Below are positions 42,617-53,700 of a stretch of 64,000 nucleotides of DNA, piece after piece (position 1 is the stretch's first letter; every line of letters begins with the position of its first letter). The notes below the pieces were generated by a model. That model ran no database searches. It was not told the origin of the DNA and saw only the letters and a program-made list of their open reading frames with translations. Origin of the DNA: Pseudohalocynthiibacter aestuariivivens (GTDB taxonomy: Bacteria > Pseudomonadota > Alphaproteobacteria > Rhodobacterales > Rhodobacteraceae); the NCBI RefSeq assembly GCF_011040495.1, contig NZ_CP049037.1:868001-932000 (forward strand), in the 5' to 3' direction. The translations under genes were made by a program, and so were the position numbers.

Positions 42617-43735
42617 ATGCCCTCGCCCGTCGCTGACACGCCATCCGAAACCCACCGCTTCCCCTGCGATAACTGCGGCTCGGATTTCCGCTTTTCTCCT
42701 GAAACGAGTCAATTGGTGTGCGACCACTGTGGCAACACCGAACCTGTCGCCGATGACAGCCCTTGGGCCAACCCTTTGGCAGAGCTTAATTTTGATCGTG
42801 CCATCGCCGCCGATCTGCCCGATCAGGACATGGAAGAAACGCGGGTTCTGCAATGCCCCAATTGCGCGGCACAGGTCGAATTCGACCCCGGTCATCACGC
42901 TGCCGAATGCCCCTTTTGCGCAACCCCTGTGGTGACAGACACAGGCACCAGCCGCCATATTAAGCCGCGTGGTGTGCTGCCCTTTGCCCTTGATGAAAAA
43001 ACCGCGCGTGCCGCCATGACCGATTGGCTTGGCAAACTGTGGTTCGCCCCCAATGGCCTGCAGGAATACGCCCGCAAGGGGCGCAAGCTACAGGGCATCT
43101 ATGTGCCCTACTGGACGTTCGATGCCGATACGAAATCCGCCTACCGCGGCGAGCGCGGCACTGTCTACTATGAAACCCGCACTGTAATGCGCAATGGCAA
43201 ACGCCAGCAGGTCCGCGTGGCCAAGGTGCGCTGGCGGGGCGTTACCGGCCGGGTCGCGCGGTTCTTCGACGACGTGCTGGTGCTTGCCTCGCGGTCATTG
43301 CCAAAGCAGTACACAGACGGCCTGCAACCATGGGACCTCGGGGCTCTGGAACCTTATCGCCCTGAATTCCTTGCAGGTTTCCGCGCCGAGGCTTACTCTG
43401 TGCCTCTCGAAGAGGGCTTTGTGCAGGCACGCAGCCATATGGACAGCATCATCACGCGCGATGTCAGGTTCGATATCGGCGGTGACCGCCAGCGCATCCA
43501 CGACATCCAGACACAGGTCAATGACGTAACGTTCAAGCATATCCTGCTACCGGTATGGCTCGCCGCATACAAATATCGTGGCAAATCTTATCGGTTCGTG
43601 GTCAATGGCCGCACGGGTCGTGTTCAGGGCGCACGACCCTGGTCCGCGTGGAAAATCGGCTTTGCAGTCTTGATCGGACTTCTGATCGCCGGAGCTGTCG
43701 GCTTTGCACTGGCGCTGAACGAAGGGGCGATGTGA
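42617..43735 (+). CDS. Double zinc-ribbon membrane protein
   Basis: 372 residues. Two zinc ribbons: CDNCG..CDHCG (about 17-39) and CPNCA..CPFCA (about 80-101). A mixed beta region follows (IYVPYWTFDADTKSAYRGERG), then one membrane helix at 345-367. This is the plan of B. subtilis YdjG, which with the SPFH protein YdjI anchors a PspA stress protein. The partner arrangement recurs here without PspA. The stop overlaps the nitroreductase ATG (TGATG). Confidence 0.8.
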   Translation: MPSPVADTPSETHRFPCDNCGSDFRFSPETSQLVCDHCGNTEPVADDSPWANPLAELNFDRAIAADLPDQDMEETRVLQCPNCAAQVEFDPGHHAAECPFCATPVVTDTGTSRHIKPRGVLPFALDEKTARAAMTDWLGKLWFAPNGLQEYARKGRKLQGIYVPYWTFDADTKSAYRGERGTVYYETRTVMRNGKRQQVRVAKVRWRGVTGRVARFFDDVLVLASRSLPKQYTDGLQPWDLGALEPYRPEFLAGFRAEAYSVPLEEGFVQARSHMDSIITRDVRFDIGGDRQRIHDIQTQVNDVTFKHILLPVWLAAYKYRGKSYRFVVNGRTGRVQGARPWSAWKIGFAVLIGLLIAGAVGFALALNEGAM

Positions 43736-44421
43736 TGAAGTATAACGACGCCGATCGTGCCGCGATCCTGCGCGATCTTCTGACTGCGCGTTATAGCTGC
43801 CGCGCCTTCCTGTCGCAAAGCGTGCCTGACGAGACCATCAGTGGGATCATCCGCGACGCCGGTCGCGCGCCGTCATGGTGCAATGCGCAACCGTGGCAGG
43901 TGACCGTGACACACGGCGTGGCCACTGAAAGATTCCGCACTGCATTGGTCGAAACGGCAAAAGCGGCCGAACCTGCCCCCGACATGCCATGGCCGACCGC
44001 CTATAAAGGGGTCTACGGCGAACGCCGCCGAACCTGCGGCTTTCAACTCTACGAAGCGGTGGGAATTGAGCGCGGCGATCGCACTGGGCGTGCAACCCAG
44101 ACCATGCAAAACTATCACCTCTTTGGCGCACCGCATGTCGCAATCGTGCATGCCGATGCGGACCTTGGTCCCTATGCGGCAATGGATACGGGCGGATTCG
44201 TGACGGCATTCTGCCTGGCGGCCACCGCGCAGGGCGTCGCCACCATCGCTCAAGCATCGGTTGCCGCCTTTCCGGCCATGATCCGGGCGCATTTTGACCT
44301 GCCCGATGACCGCAACGTCCTATGCGCCATTTCCTTTGGATATGCCGACCCGGATCACCCTGCTAACGGGTTTCGCACCCAACGGGCGGACCTGTCCGAT
44401 ATTTACGACCCGCGCGGCTGA
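43735..44421 (+). CDS. Nitroreductase family protein
   Basis: 228 residues. RYSCRAFLSQSVPDETISGI and AGRAPSWCNAQPWQVTV give the FMN-binding Arg and Ser/Asn contacts; AMDTGGFVTAFCLAATAQGV and ISFGYAD close the fold. Uses FMN and NAD(P)H to reduce nitro or quinone compounds. The native substrate is unknown. It shares a base with the preceding gene but may just be coupled rather than functionally linked. Confidence 0.88.
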   Translation: MKYNDADRAAILRDLLTARYSCRAFLSQSVPDETISGIIRDAGRAPSWCNAQPWQVTVTHGVATERFRTALVETAKAAEPAPDMPWPTAYKGVYGERRRTCGFQLYEAVGIERGDRTGRATQTMQNYHLFGAPHVAIVHADADLGPYAAMDTGGFVTAFCLAATAQGVATIAQASVAAFPAMIRAHFDLPDDRNVLCAISFGYADPDHPANGFRTQRADLSDIYDPRG

Positions 44422-44495
44422 GATTTGTAAAACCGTGTAGCGTCTTGCGCAAGAAACGGGTCGCCTGCATGGGTCGGCCGGTTCTAGATGCCCAT

Positions 44496-45398
44496 ATGAC
44501 CCAAGCTTCTCTCACACCCGCTGCCACTGTAATGTTGCTGGCCCTTGCTGCCGTCTGGGGCGGGTCATTCTTCTTTGCCGAGCTTGTCTTGCGCGAAGTG
44601 CCGCCGCTGACCATCACCCTACATCGCGTTGTCTGGGCGATACCGGTTCTTGCTATCGTGATCTGGTGGCAAGGCCAGAGCCTGCCCCGCAGCCCGCGGG
44701 TCTGGGGGGCTTATGTCGTGATGGGGACACTTAATAACGCGCTGCCCTTTTCGCTCATCTTTTGGGGTCAGACCCAAATCGAAAGCGGCCTTGCCTCGAT
44801 CCTCAACGGCACTACCGCCGTGTTTGGCGCAGTTGTCGCCGGACTGCTGCTGGCGGATGAGCGTCTGACCCCACGCAAGGTAATAGGCGCGCTGCTCGGA
44901 TTGGTCGGCGTGGCCATCGTCATGGGACCAGAAACGCTGGGCGGGCTTGATCTGCGTAACCTTGCGCAATTGGCAATTCTTGGGGCGGCGGTGTGTTACT
45001 CACTGGCTGGTGTCTGGGCCAAGATGCACCTGCGTGGCCAGTCACCCCAGATGAACGCACTGGGAATGCTTATGGGAAGTGCCGTCGTCATGGCCCCAGT
45101 TGCCCTATGCGTGGACGGCACGCCGCAGTTGTCGCTGTCGGGTGGCACATGGGCCGCACTACTGGGGCTTTCTATCCTGTCCACAGCCATCGCCTATATG
45201 CTGTATTTCGCTATTCTGACCCGTGCCGGGGCCGCGAACCTGATGCTCGTCACCTTGTTGATACCACCCTTTGCCATCGGTCTGGGCAGCGCGTTCCTGA
45301 ACGAAACCCTAGGCCCAACTGCCATGGCAGGCTTTGGTGTGATTGCGCTCGGGATTCTGGTGACCGACGGGCGGGCTTTGCAAGTGTTCCGAAGATAG
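44496..45398 (+). CDS. DMT/EamA family transporter
   Basis: 300 residues with ten hydrophobic helices in two EamA halves: ALAAVWGGSFFFAELVLREV near the start and a second half beginning near 150. This copy is intact, in contrast with the frameshifted relative at 17444. Substrate unknown. No obvious ribosome binding site precedes the ATG at 44496. Confidence 0.87.
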   Translation: MTQASLTPAATVMLLALAAVWGGSFFFAELVLREVPPLTITLHRVVWAIPVLAIVIWWQGQSLPRSPRVWGAYVVMGTLNNALPFSLIFWGQTQIESGLASILNGTTAVFGAVVAGLLLADERLTPRKVIGALLGLVGVAIVMGPETLGGLDLRNLAQLAILGAAVCYSLAGVWAKMHLRGQSPQMNALGMLMGSAVVMAPVALCVDGTPQLSLSGGTWAALLGLSILSTAIAYMLYFAILTRAGAANLMLVTLLIPPFAIGLGSAFLNETLGPTAMAGFGVIALGILVTDGRALQVFRR

Positions 45399-45455
45399 CC
45401 TTGCGCCCGCTCGCACGTCGGCGCATCAAGGGAAAAACACCGAGAGGACAAGCGA

Positions 45456-45893
45456 ATGCGCGCTCTGATACAACGTGTGACCCAAGCCCGCGTCCATGTG
45501 GACGGTCATCTCATTGGCGAAACCGGTCCCGGTCTGCTGATCCTGATTTGCGCCATGCAGGACGACGATGACACGGCGGCTGTCACGATGGCAGCCAAGA
45601 TCGCCAAACTGCGAATATTCACAGACCCAGAAGGTAAAATGAACCGCTCGGTCCGCGACATTGCAGGCACGGCTCTGGTGGTCAGTCAGTTTACATTGGC
45701 GGCAGATACCTCGCGCGGCAATCGCCCCGGATTTTCCCAAGCCGCCCCACCGACCGAGGGCAACCGGCTATACCAGCTATTCACCGAAAGTCTGCGCGCA
45801 GAGGGCATTTCCTGCGAGACTGGAAAATTCGGCGCGGATATGCAGGTCAGCCTGACCAACGATGGCCCGGTAACGATTTGGCTCGATGTCTAA
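45456..45893 (+). CDS. dtd: D-aminoacyl-tRNA deacylase
   Basis: 145 residues, normal family length. [17 protein letters not shown], the catalytic [15 protein letters not shown] and the closing [13 protein letters not shown] cross-subunit motif (NDGPVT) are all present. It frees D-amino acids from tRNA. GAGAGGACAAG precedes the ATG. Confidence 0.95.
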   Translation: MRALIQRVTQARVHVDGHLIGETGPGLLILICAMQDDDDTAAVTMAAKIAKLRIFTDPEGKMNRSVRDIAGTALVVSQFTLAADTSRGNRPGFSQAAPPTEGNRLYQLFTESLRAEGISCETGKFGADMQVSLTNDGPVTIWLDV

Positions 45894-45951
45894 GATCGCA
45901 AACTAGTCGCGAAACATCTTAACCTGTAAAACTCGACCGATTTTATGAACT

Positions 45952-47139
45952 CTATGGTTCGCGGAATGCTTCCTGTGATTTGTAGAGCGGTTTGAGAAGG
46001 TATTGCAGAACCGTTTTCTGCCCTGTGTGCAACTCCACCTGCGCCTGCATGCCCGGACGCATTTCGATGCTGGCCTGACGCGGCGTCAGTGCCGTCATAT
46101 CCACCCGTAACGTCACGCGGTAATGCGGATTCTTGTCTGCCTCCCGCGCGCGCTCTTCCTTGAACGTATCAGCCGAGATAAAATCGACCACACCCTTGAG
46201 CGTGCCGTAGATGGTATAGTCATAGGCTGTCAGCTTAATCGTGGCCTCCTGTCCATGACGCAGGCCCGCGATGTCTTCGGGCGGTACGCGCGCCTCGACA
46301 AAGAGTTCTTCGTCAAGCGGAATGATCGACGCGATCTCCTCGCCGGGGCGCACCACGCCGCCAATGGTCGTGACGCTGAGGTTGTTCACAATCCCGCGCA
46401 TCGGGCTCACCAGCGTTGTGCGGTTCAGTTGGTCCTGGCTGGCCTTAAGGTTCTGTTTGAGGGTCGCAAGTTCTTTGAGTGTCTCGGAAAATTCCTGCGC
46501 GCGATCCAGTTCAGTCTGGGTCACGATTTCATCATACCGCTTTTGCGCATCCGCATGCGCCTTGCGCGCGCGGGTCACTTCGATCAGCGCAACAATTTTG
46601 CGCGCCAGCATGTTCTCTAGCAGCTGTCGTTCTTCGGCCGCCTGATCAAGGACACTCTTTGCACCTTCACTACGTTTCACGAAATCAGCCTGCCGTGCAG
46701 ACAACAGCGCGCGTTCAGATTCGACGATCTCTGGCGTGCGCGCCGCCATGACCGTTGGCACCTGAAAATCGAACTGACCTGCCAGCTCAGCCTCTAGCCG
46801 CAAACGTCGGATTTCCAGTGCATTGATCTGATCAAGCAGGTCTGCAACCGATGATTTGAACTGCGTGCCATGCAGCCGCGCCAGAACGTCACCGCGTTGT
46901 ACGACATCACCCTCCTGCACCAGCAGCTCGGACAGGATGCCGCCTTCCAGATTCTGGATAATCTGCGGGCGCGAACTGGAAATAAATTCACCATCAGCGC
47001 GCACGATCTCGTCCAGCCAGGCGAAGGCGGCCCATAGGATAAACAGCCAGACGGTCGCGGCACATAGCCAAATGGTCAGGCTGGGTCCGCGCAGGCGGTC
47101 CCCCAATTGCGTCGAAAGGTTTGTACTGCTCACCGCCAT
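45952..47139 (-). CDS. HlyD-family membrane fusion protein of the type I secretion operon
   Basis: 395 residues. A short cytoplasmic N-terminus, one membrane helix (about 22-44, IWLCAATVWLFILWAAFAW), a lipoyl half-motif QNLEGGILSELLVQEGDVV near 65-83, a long coiled coil (about 100-240), then the beta-barrel and C-terminal region LTPRQASIEMRPGMQAQVEL. This is the LapC/HlyD adaptor bridging the ABC transporter and TolC. GGAGG lies 8 bases before the ATG, within the end of the ABC gene. Confidence 0.92.
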   Translation of the reverse strand: MAVSSTNLSTQLGDRLRGPSLTIWLCAATVWLFILWAAFAWLDEIVRADGEFISSSRPQIIQNLEGGILSELLVQEGDVVQRGDVLARLHGTQFKSSVADLLDQINALEIRRLRLEAELAGQFDFQVPTVMAARTPEIVESERALLSARQADFVKRSEGAKSVLDQAAEERQLLENMLARKIVALIEVTRARKAHADAQKRYDEIVTQTELDRAQEFSETLKELATLKQNLKASQDQLNRTTLVSPMRGIVNNLSVTTIGGVVRPGEEIASIIPLDEELFVEARVPPEDIAGLRHGQEATIKLTAYDYTIYGTLKGVVDFISADTFKEERAREADKNPHYRVTLRVDMTALTPRQASIEMRPGMQAQVELHTGQKTVLQYLLKPLYKSQEAFREP

Positions 47140-47140
47140 C

Positions 47141-49375
47141 TCAGTTGCCTCCCTGCGCACCGGCCTGCGCCAGATGCGCCAAGACCTGATCGCGTGGGCC
47201 ATCGACAGCCATGCGCCCGTTTTGCAGGATCACCGTACGACTGGTTAGCGACAGGATCGGCATGCGATGGGTCGCTATGATCGCCGTGCGCCCCTGTAGC
47301 CACGTTTCCAGCCGACTGACCAAGGTGCGCTCCAGCGTCTGATCCAAGGCTGCGGTGGGTTCATCAAGAAGGCAGATCTTGGGGTCCTGCAGCCACAGCC
47401 GCGCCCATCCGATGGATTGTCGCTGACCTTGGCTCAACCCTTGGCCACCATCGAGTATCTCCAGATCCAGCCCCTTGGGGTGTGCCCGGACAAACGGGCC
47501 CAACCCGGCAAAATCCAAGGCCCGCATTAATCTGCCATCGTCGCGTTCCAGCAGATTCAGGTTCAGGTTTTCCCGTAAAGTGCCGGTGAACAGCCGTACG
47601 TCCTGCCCCAGATATCCGATTAACCGGCGCAAATCACGCGGATCAATCTGGCTCATGTCCGTGCCGTCAATCATCACCCTGCCCTGATCGGGTGCATAAA
47701 GACCCGACAGCAGCCGCAGCAATGTCGATTTACCCGAACCGTTTGTACCCAAGACCGCCACGGCCTGACCTGATTGCAATGCCACCGCCGGAATATCCAG
47801 TGTCGGTGCAGAATTCTCGTCATAGCGAAACTGCACTTCATGCAGTGAAAACCCACCTTCCAGCGTGTCACGCCGCAGATAGCTGCGATCAGGCAATGTG
47901 TCCTGTTCTGCCTCGGCGATGGCCTCCAGTCCGTCGAGCGCGGATTTGACATTGCTCCAGCGCGCCATGGTTCCCGCCAGTTGCGACAGCGGTGCCAATG
48001 TCCGGCTGGTCAGGATGCTGACGGCGATGATCGACCCGACCGTGAACTGTCCGGCAAAAACCAGATAGGTACAGGTGACGATGGCGGTCACATAGGTTGC
48101 CTGCTGTACGCCCTGCGCCCAGAATGTCAAAGCCGAGGCCAGTTTGCGCTGATCGCTGGACTTCAGCGCGCTCAGCGTCGTCAACTCGGCCCAGAGGCGG
48201 CGAAACCGGTCCTCGGCGCGCTGGGTCTTGACCGTGTCCAGTTCAAACACCGTTTCATGCAACAACCGCGAGGTTTTGGCTCCTGCCCCTTGGGTTTCCT
48301 GTGTCAGCCGGATCATCCGCTTTTGCAGGAAAAAGCCCGGCACGACCATGACCACAGCCCCTAACACCAGTACCCAGACGACGTTGCCCGCAATCGACGC
48401 AACCAGCAGCAAGAAGACGAACAGGAACGGGATATCTGCCAGCGTCCCGATCGTGGTCGCGGTAAAGAATTCTCGTACCGAGCCAAACTCGCGCATCGCA
48501 CTGAACAGACTGCTGGGCGAGCGGCTGGCGGCAGCCGATCGCATGCCCAGCAATCGGTCCATCAACAGTCCTTGTATCTTGACCTCGATCTGCCGTCCGG
48601 CCCCGTCCATCAGGCGCGCGCGCGCGATCTTCAGAAACGCCTCCATCACGATTGCCAGCGCCACCCCCGCCGCCAGAACCCACAGCGTCGCTTCGGACTG
48701 ATGCGGGATCACCCGGTCATATACCTGCAGGCTAAAGAGCGCGACAGCCACCGCCAACAGGTTGCCGACGAACGACCCCAACGCCACCTCCGCAAAATGG
48801 CGGCGGTAATTGCGAAACTCGCCCCAGAACCAATGGGGGGCTGCCTGAGGCGCGACATGAGCCTTGGAAATCGCGTGGACCGGTGCCTCTGCCCGGACGA
48901 TGATCCCGGTGAAATACGGCTCGAACTCATCCAACGCTACCTCGGCGCGGTTATCCACGCATGTTGCGTCGTAAATCTGAAGATCACCTCGGAGCTGTTT
49001 TAGCACCAGAACAAACTGGCCACTGGTCATCTGCGCCAGCGCTGGCCAGTGATCGCCGATCATATGTGGCACGCTCAGCACTTCGGTCAGCAGACCACAA
49101 TCGGCCAAGCCATCCGCCAGCGCCTGTGGCTGGATTTGGTCCGCATGGTCGCGCCCGCCACGCACATCGCTGGCAGTCATCGCCTCCAGAATATCGCGCG
49201 CCATGACGTCAGCGCCCAGCAATGCAGCATAAGTCGCCGCCAGATCAGCACGCGCCTCGGCACGTTTGCTGAACCGTGAGGCAGACGCGCTCGGCGGAGC
49301 ATCGGCATTCGACGCGGCATCCACACGCGCGCCAGTCCCTCCGGTGATAGTGAGTGTCACAGGAGGTTGCGTCAA
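47141..49375 (-). CDS. Type I secretion ABC transporter, LapB type
   Basis: 744 residues from a TTG start overlapping the TolC stop by 4 bases. The N-terminal about 165 residues look like a C39-peptidase-like domain without the catalytic cysteine, the recruiting domain of RTX/LapB transporters. Membrane helices span about 195-470. The ATPase has Walker A GTNGSGKST near 545, signature LSQGQRQ, and Walker B ICLLDEPTAALD near 668. It exports the adhesin encoded upstream in the operon. Confidence 0.93.
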   Translation of the reverse strand: MTQPPVTLTITGGTGARVDAASNADAPPSASASRFSKRAEARADLAATYAALLGADVMARDILEAMTASDVRGGRDHADQIQPQALADGLADCGLLTEVLSVPHMIGDHWPALAQMTSGQFVLVLKQLRGDLQIYDATCVDNRAEVALDEFEPYFTGIIVRAEAPVHAISKAHVAPQAAPHWFWGEFRNYRRHFAEVALGSFVGNLLAVAVALFSLQVYDRVIPHQSEATLWVLAAGVALAIVMEAFLKIARARLMDGAGRQIEVKIQGLLMDRLLGMRSAAASRSPSSLFSAMREFGSVREFFTATTIGTLADIPFLFVFLLLVASIAGNVVWVLVLGAVVMVVPGFFLQKRMIRLTQETQGAGAKTSRLLHETVFELDTVKTQRAEDRFRRLWAELTTLSALKSSDQRKLASALTFWAQGVQQATYVTAIVTCTYLVFAGQFTVGSIIAVSILTSRTLAPLSQLAGTMARWSNVKSALDGLEAIAEAEQDTLPDRSYLRRDTLEGGFSLHEVQFRYDENSAPTLDIPAVALQSGQAVAVLGTNGSGKSTLLRLLSGLYAPDQGRVMIDGTDMSQIDPRDLRRLIGYLGQDVRLFTGTLRENLNLNLLERDDGRLMRALDFAGLGPFVRAHPKGLDLEILDGGQGLSQGQRQSIGWARLWLQDPKICLLDEPTAALDQTLERTLVSRLETWLQGRTAIIATHRMPILSLTSRTVILQNGRMAVDGPRDQVLAHLAQAGAQGGN

Positions 49376-50757
49376 ATCGCGCTCCCGTCTGCGAGCAGTC
49401 CCAACAGGCGGGCAATTTCGAGACGGGTGCGGCTGAGTTCGTATTTCAGTCTCACGGCTGCGGTTTCACGAGTCGCGAATGTCTCGTACACACCGACTAC
49501 ATCCATGACTTGTCGCTGTCCGGCTTCGTATTGCTCCTGAAAGAGATCAAGGTTCGACCGGGCTTGCGCGGTCAGCGCGCTGGCTTCTGTGACTTGTCGC
49601 GCGATGGCACCCTGCCTCTGACCCAAGCGACGCAGTTGGCGGTCCGCGTCTTCTTGCGCCTGCCCGACCCTGCGATTGGCGGCGTCTTTCTCGCTCTCTA
49701 TAGCCTTTAGGCTGGCCCCGGTCCCCAAACCCAGCAGGTCACCGCCCACATTGATGCCGCCATCGGTGGTGTCGCCGATGGTACCACTGGCCGTCACCCC
49801 GGGCAGCAGCCCCGCACGATTGACTTTGGCTTGCGCGATGGACCGATCCCGCTCTGCTTCGGCACGCAGAACCGACAACGGTTTGGCATCTTCCGGTTTG
49901 ACGCGCAGATCGCTCAGTCCCGAGACGCTGGTGATCGGAACGGCGGACATCGCGCTCAGTTCAGCCAACGCGATATCTGCGGCTTCGCGACTGGCGGCCA
50001 TGTCGGACCGGATTTCACCCAGTTTCTGGCGGAGCACTGCCAGATCAGACCGATCTGAGACGCCACCTTTCACCCGTTCGACCATGACCCATTCAAATTG
50101 GCCCATATCCTTGAGCGTACGAGCGTCCAGCGCGACGCGTTCGCGCGCCTCCACGGCCGCCAGATACAGCTTCAGTGCAGTGTATACCCGTTCATTGGTG
50201 TCATCGGCCAGCCCGACGGCGGCGACTTCGACATCAGCCTTGGCAAACGCACGCTCGGCCTTGAGCCGTCCGTGGTCAAACAAGACCTGCTCCACGATCA
50301 AATTGGCCACCACTTCAGAAAGGCTTGTCAGACTGATGTTTGGCCCGATCTTGGGCAGCCAGTTTCTCGACGCGGCCTCGGCACGCAGGCGTGCCGCGCG
50401 CAGGTCGGCCTCGGCAGTGCGGCTATTGGCGGCCAGAACCGCACTTGCCACCTGATCAAAGCTGCTGCCGTCCGGCAGCACGCTACGCCGCGCCTGAAGC
50501 GCGGTGATAATCGGCGAAGTCGCCGCTTCTTTGTCGCGCGCTGTCATCGGCGCGCCGTCAGTATTGGATTTGAACCGCGTAACCGGCGCATCTTCGTCCG
50601 CGCCGCTCTGCATCATGCACCCGCTCAGGATCATCGCCGCCGTGGCCAACATGGCCCCCCGTCCCGATCCGTACCTCTGCCCCATATTTTTCGCCCCTGT
50701 ACCCGGTAGCTTGTTATTTGTCCGTCTTGGCGCGCGCGATTCCGACCGCGCGCGCAT
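49372..50757 (-). CDS. TolC-family outer membrane lipoprotein of the secretion operon
   Basis: 461 residues. The ATG at 50757 is supported by GGAGGTAAC; a shorter start at 50685 has only a weak site. A signal segment ends in lipobox ILSGC, Cys47. The body is two OEP repeats of long helices (RTAEADLRAARLRAEAASR, then LRAEAERDRSIAQAKVNRAG), the TolC tunnel fold. The adhesin stop is only 10 bases upstream, so it is second in the operon. Confidence 0.9.
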   Translation of the reverse strand: MRARSESRAPRRTNNKLPGTGAKNMGQRYGSGRGAMLATAAMILSGCMMQSGADEDAPVTRFKSNTDGAPMTARDKEAATSPIITALQARRSVLPDGSSFDQVASAVLAANSRTAEADLRAARLRAEAASRNWLPKIGPNISLTSLSEVVANLIVEQVLFDHGRLKAERAFAKADVEVAAVGLADDTNERVYTALKLYLAAVEARERVALDARTLKDMGQFEWVMVERVKGGVSDRSDLAVLRQKLGEIRSDMAASREAADIALAELSAMSAVPITSVSGLSDLRVKPEDAKPLSVLRAEAERDRSIAQAKVNRAGLLPGVTASGTIGDTTDGGINVGGDLLGLGTGASLKAIESEKDAANRRVGQAQEDADRQLRRLGQRQGAIARQVTEASALTAQARSNLDLFQEQYEAGQRQVMDVVGVYETFATRETAAVRLKYELSRTRLEIARLLGLLADGSAI

Positions 50758-50767
50758 GTTACCTCCG

Positions 50768-53700
50768 TCAGGTGATTACGTTGATGTCGTCGTCGACCAC
50801 GATTGTCGCACCGTTGTTGCCCAGCGTGTAGATATCATGGGTCTGACCATCCACTTGGGTCTGGCCGGTCTGTTGCCCGCCCGCGATGGTCAGCTTGTCA
50901 TCGGCCCCGCCATGCACGACCACGGTATCCGTGCTATCCGACAGCCCGCGAATCTGGGCATCGGTCAGGGTCAGGTCGCTCTGATCGCCGAACCGCAGGT
51001 CGATCGTCTCGATCTGGAAGTTCGCAAGGTTCGCATTGCTTACATTCACCACTGCCGTGTCTGTTTCATCGAGCACCACAAAGGTACTGGATGCGTTGCC
51101 TGCCGCATCTGAACTGGTGACAATCAGTTGCGACCCGTCCGGGATGCGCGTCGGTGCGCCCGCACCATCGAGAAAGTGATAATCCGTCTCGCCAAGGAAC
51201 GGATCAGCAGAGGCATGCAGTGACAGTTCGTTCACATTGCCACCCCCGTCGATCTGGTGGATCGTGACCGGGTCATCCGGAGTGTCCAGTGTGACCGAGC
51301 GATACCCGCCACCCTCACGGAAATACCCGACGATATCAGGTTGATCCGGGACGACTGTGTCTATGCTCAGTGTGTCGTTCACCGTGGTTACATTGCCCGC
51401 GTTGTCTGTCGCGGTAATGACCATGGCGAAATCCTGTTCGACCTGCGGAATATCACCCGCCGGGATATCTACCGACCAATTCCCTGCTGCATCAACAACC
51501 GCATTATAGGTTTTGCCCAGAACTGTCAGTTGCACGGTCGATCCCGGCTCTACCGTCCCCGTCAAGGTGACGCCATCCAGCGCCTCTGCCGCATTCACAA
51601 CATTGTCGGTCTCAATCGCACCGGCTCGCTCCAGTTGATTGACTAGCGTATCCACGCGCACGGTGTCGTTGATGCTGGATGTATTGCCCGCAGCATCGGT
51701 CACATCGACGGACAGTGGTGCATCATATTCACCCGGCGGAATTGATCCTGCGGGGAAATGCGCTGTCCAGTTGCCGTTTGCATCCACGACCGCCTGCTGC
51801 GGCACGCCTGCGATTGTCACTACGACGGTTGATCCCGGCTCGACTGTGCCGGTGATGTCGAACCCAGCCGAAGCGATCGCGTTGTTGATCAGATCCTGGC
51901 CGTCCGCAGCAACGCCGATCCGTGGTGGCGTCAGGTTCAAATTGTCCACCCGAGTATCGACATGTACCGTGCCATCGACGCTGGCAGTGTTGCCCGCCGC
52001 ATCAGTGATCGTTGCTGTGACCTGTGGATCATGCACGCCGGCAGTGATTTCATGTTGGGCATAAGTGGTTTGCCAGACCCCATTGGCGCCCGCGACAGCC
52101 TGATGTGCGACGCCATCCAACGTGACCGTGACAGTCGCGCCCGGATCGGCAGTGCCGCTGACCACCACACCGGCTTGTGCTTCGGCGGCATTGATTGTGC
52201 CATCCCCACCGATCTGCGCGGTGTTCAGCGTCAGCGTGCCTGCCTCGGTATCAACCTGCACCTGGCTGGTGCGCGTGCTGACGTTGCCTGCGGCATCTGT
52301 AGCGGTCGCCACTAGATCCGTCACATAGGTGCCCTGCGCGATCTGACCTGCGGCAAAGCCCGCGGTCCACGATCCATTCGCCGCAACGACCGCCTGTACG
52401 GTAACGCCGCCCAGTTGTACCGAAACGCTCGACCCCGGCTCACCGGTGCCGCTGACCGTCAGACCAGAGGTCGCTTCGGCGGCATTGAGAACGCCATCCG
52501 CGCCCCCGCCCTGACTGGTCACGGCAAAGTTCTCAACGAATGTGTCGACCTGAATGGTGCCGGACGTCGTCGTGCTGTTACCGGCGCTGTCGGACGTGGT
52601 GGCCGTCACCGGGGCATCATATTGGCCATCCGGCAGGCTGCCGGGAGCGTAAATCGCAGTCCATGTGCCACCCGCGCCCGCGATTACTGTCCGCTCGACC
52701 CCTGCGAGAGACACAACAACCGTTGCGCCCGGATCAGTCGTACCAGTGACGCTTACTCCGGCGGCCGTTTCAGCCGCGTTCACTGTGCCATCGCCGCCCA
52801 CTGCGGCGGTATTAATGCTCAGCGCGCCCGCGTCCGTATCGACATTCACAGCATTGGTCAGAGTGCTGATATTGCCCGCTGCGTCAGTGGCTGTTGCCAC
52901 CATATCGGCAGTATAGGTGCCCGCCGCGATCTGTCCGGCATTGAACGTGGCGGCCCAGGACCCATCAGCTCCCACAACCGCATTTACGATTGCGCCCCCC
53001 AGTTCTACAGTCACGGTGCTGCCCGGCTCACTGGTGCCCGTTACGGTCAATCCTGCCTGCGCCTCGGCAGCGTTGATGACGCCGTCAGCCCCGCCGGACT
53101 GGCTGGTGATGCTGAAATTTTCAACCGAAGTATCGACCCGGATCGTGCCGGTAGTGCTGTTCACATTCCCCGCCAAATCGGTGGTCGTGGCGGTGATAGC
53201 CGCATCGTAAGTGCCATTCGGCAAGCTGCCCGCCGCGTATGTCGCGACCCATTCGCCACCTGCATTGGCCACGACGGTCCGTTCGATACCTTCGACAGTC
53301 ACGACGATTTCGGCACCCGGCGTTGCAGTGCCAGTCACATCCAGCCCACCTGCCATTTCGGCACCATTGACGACGCCATCCCCTTCGATCGTCGCTGTTG
53401 AAATCGTGACATCATTGGCCACTGTGTCGATCCGGATGGTATCCGTGATGGTGGTGCTGTTGCCCGCCGCATCGCGCGCCACAACGGTCACTTCGGAATC
53501 GTATTCGCCCTCTGCCAGAGTGCCTTTCTCAAAAGTGACCGTCCAATTGCCACCCTCGGTCACGACGGTTTCGCGGACAACCTCGTGAATGGTAACGGAT
53601 ACAATCGATCCAGCCTCGCCCGTGCCGGAAACCTGAACACCCGCGTCGTATTCGGCGGCATTGGCGATATCGCCGGTGGTGACGGTGCCTTCGGTCACGT

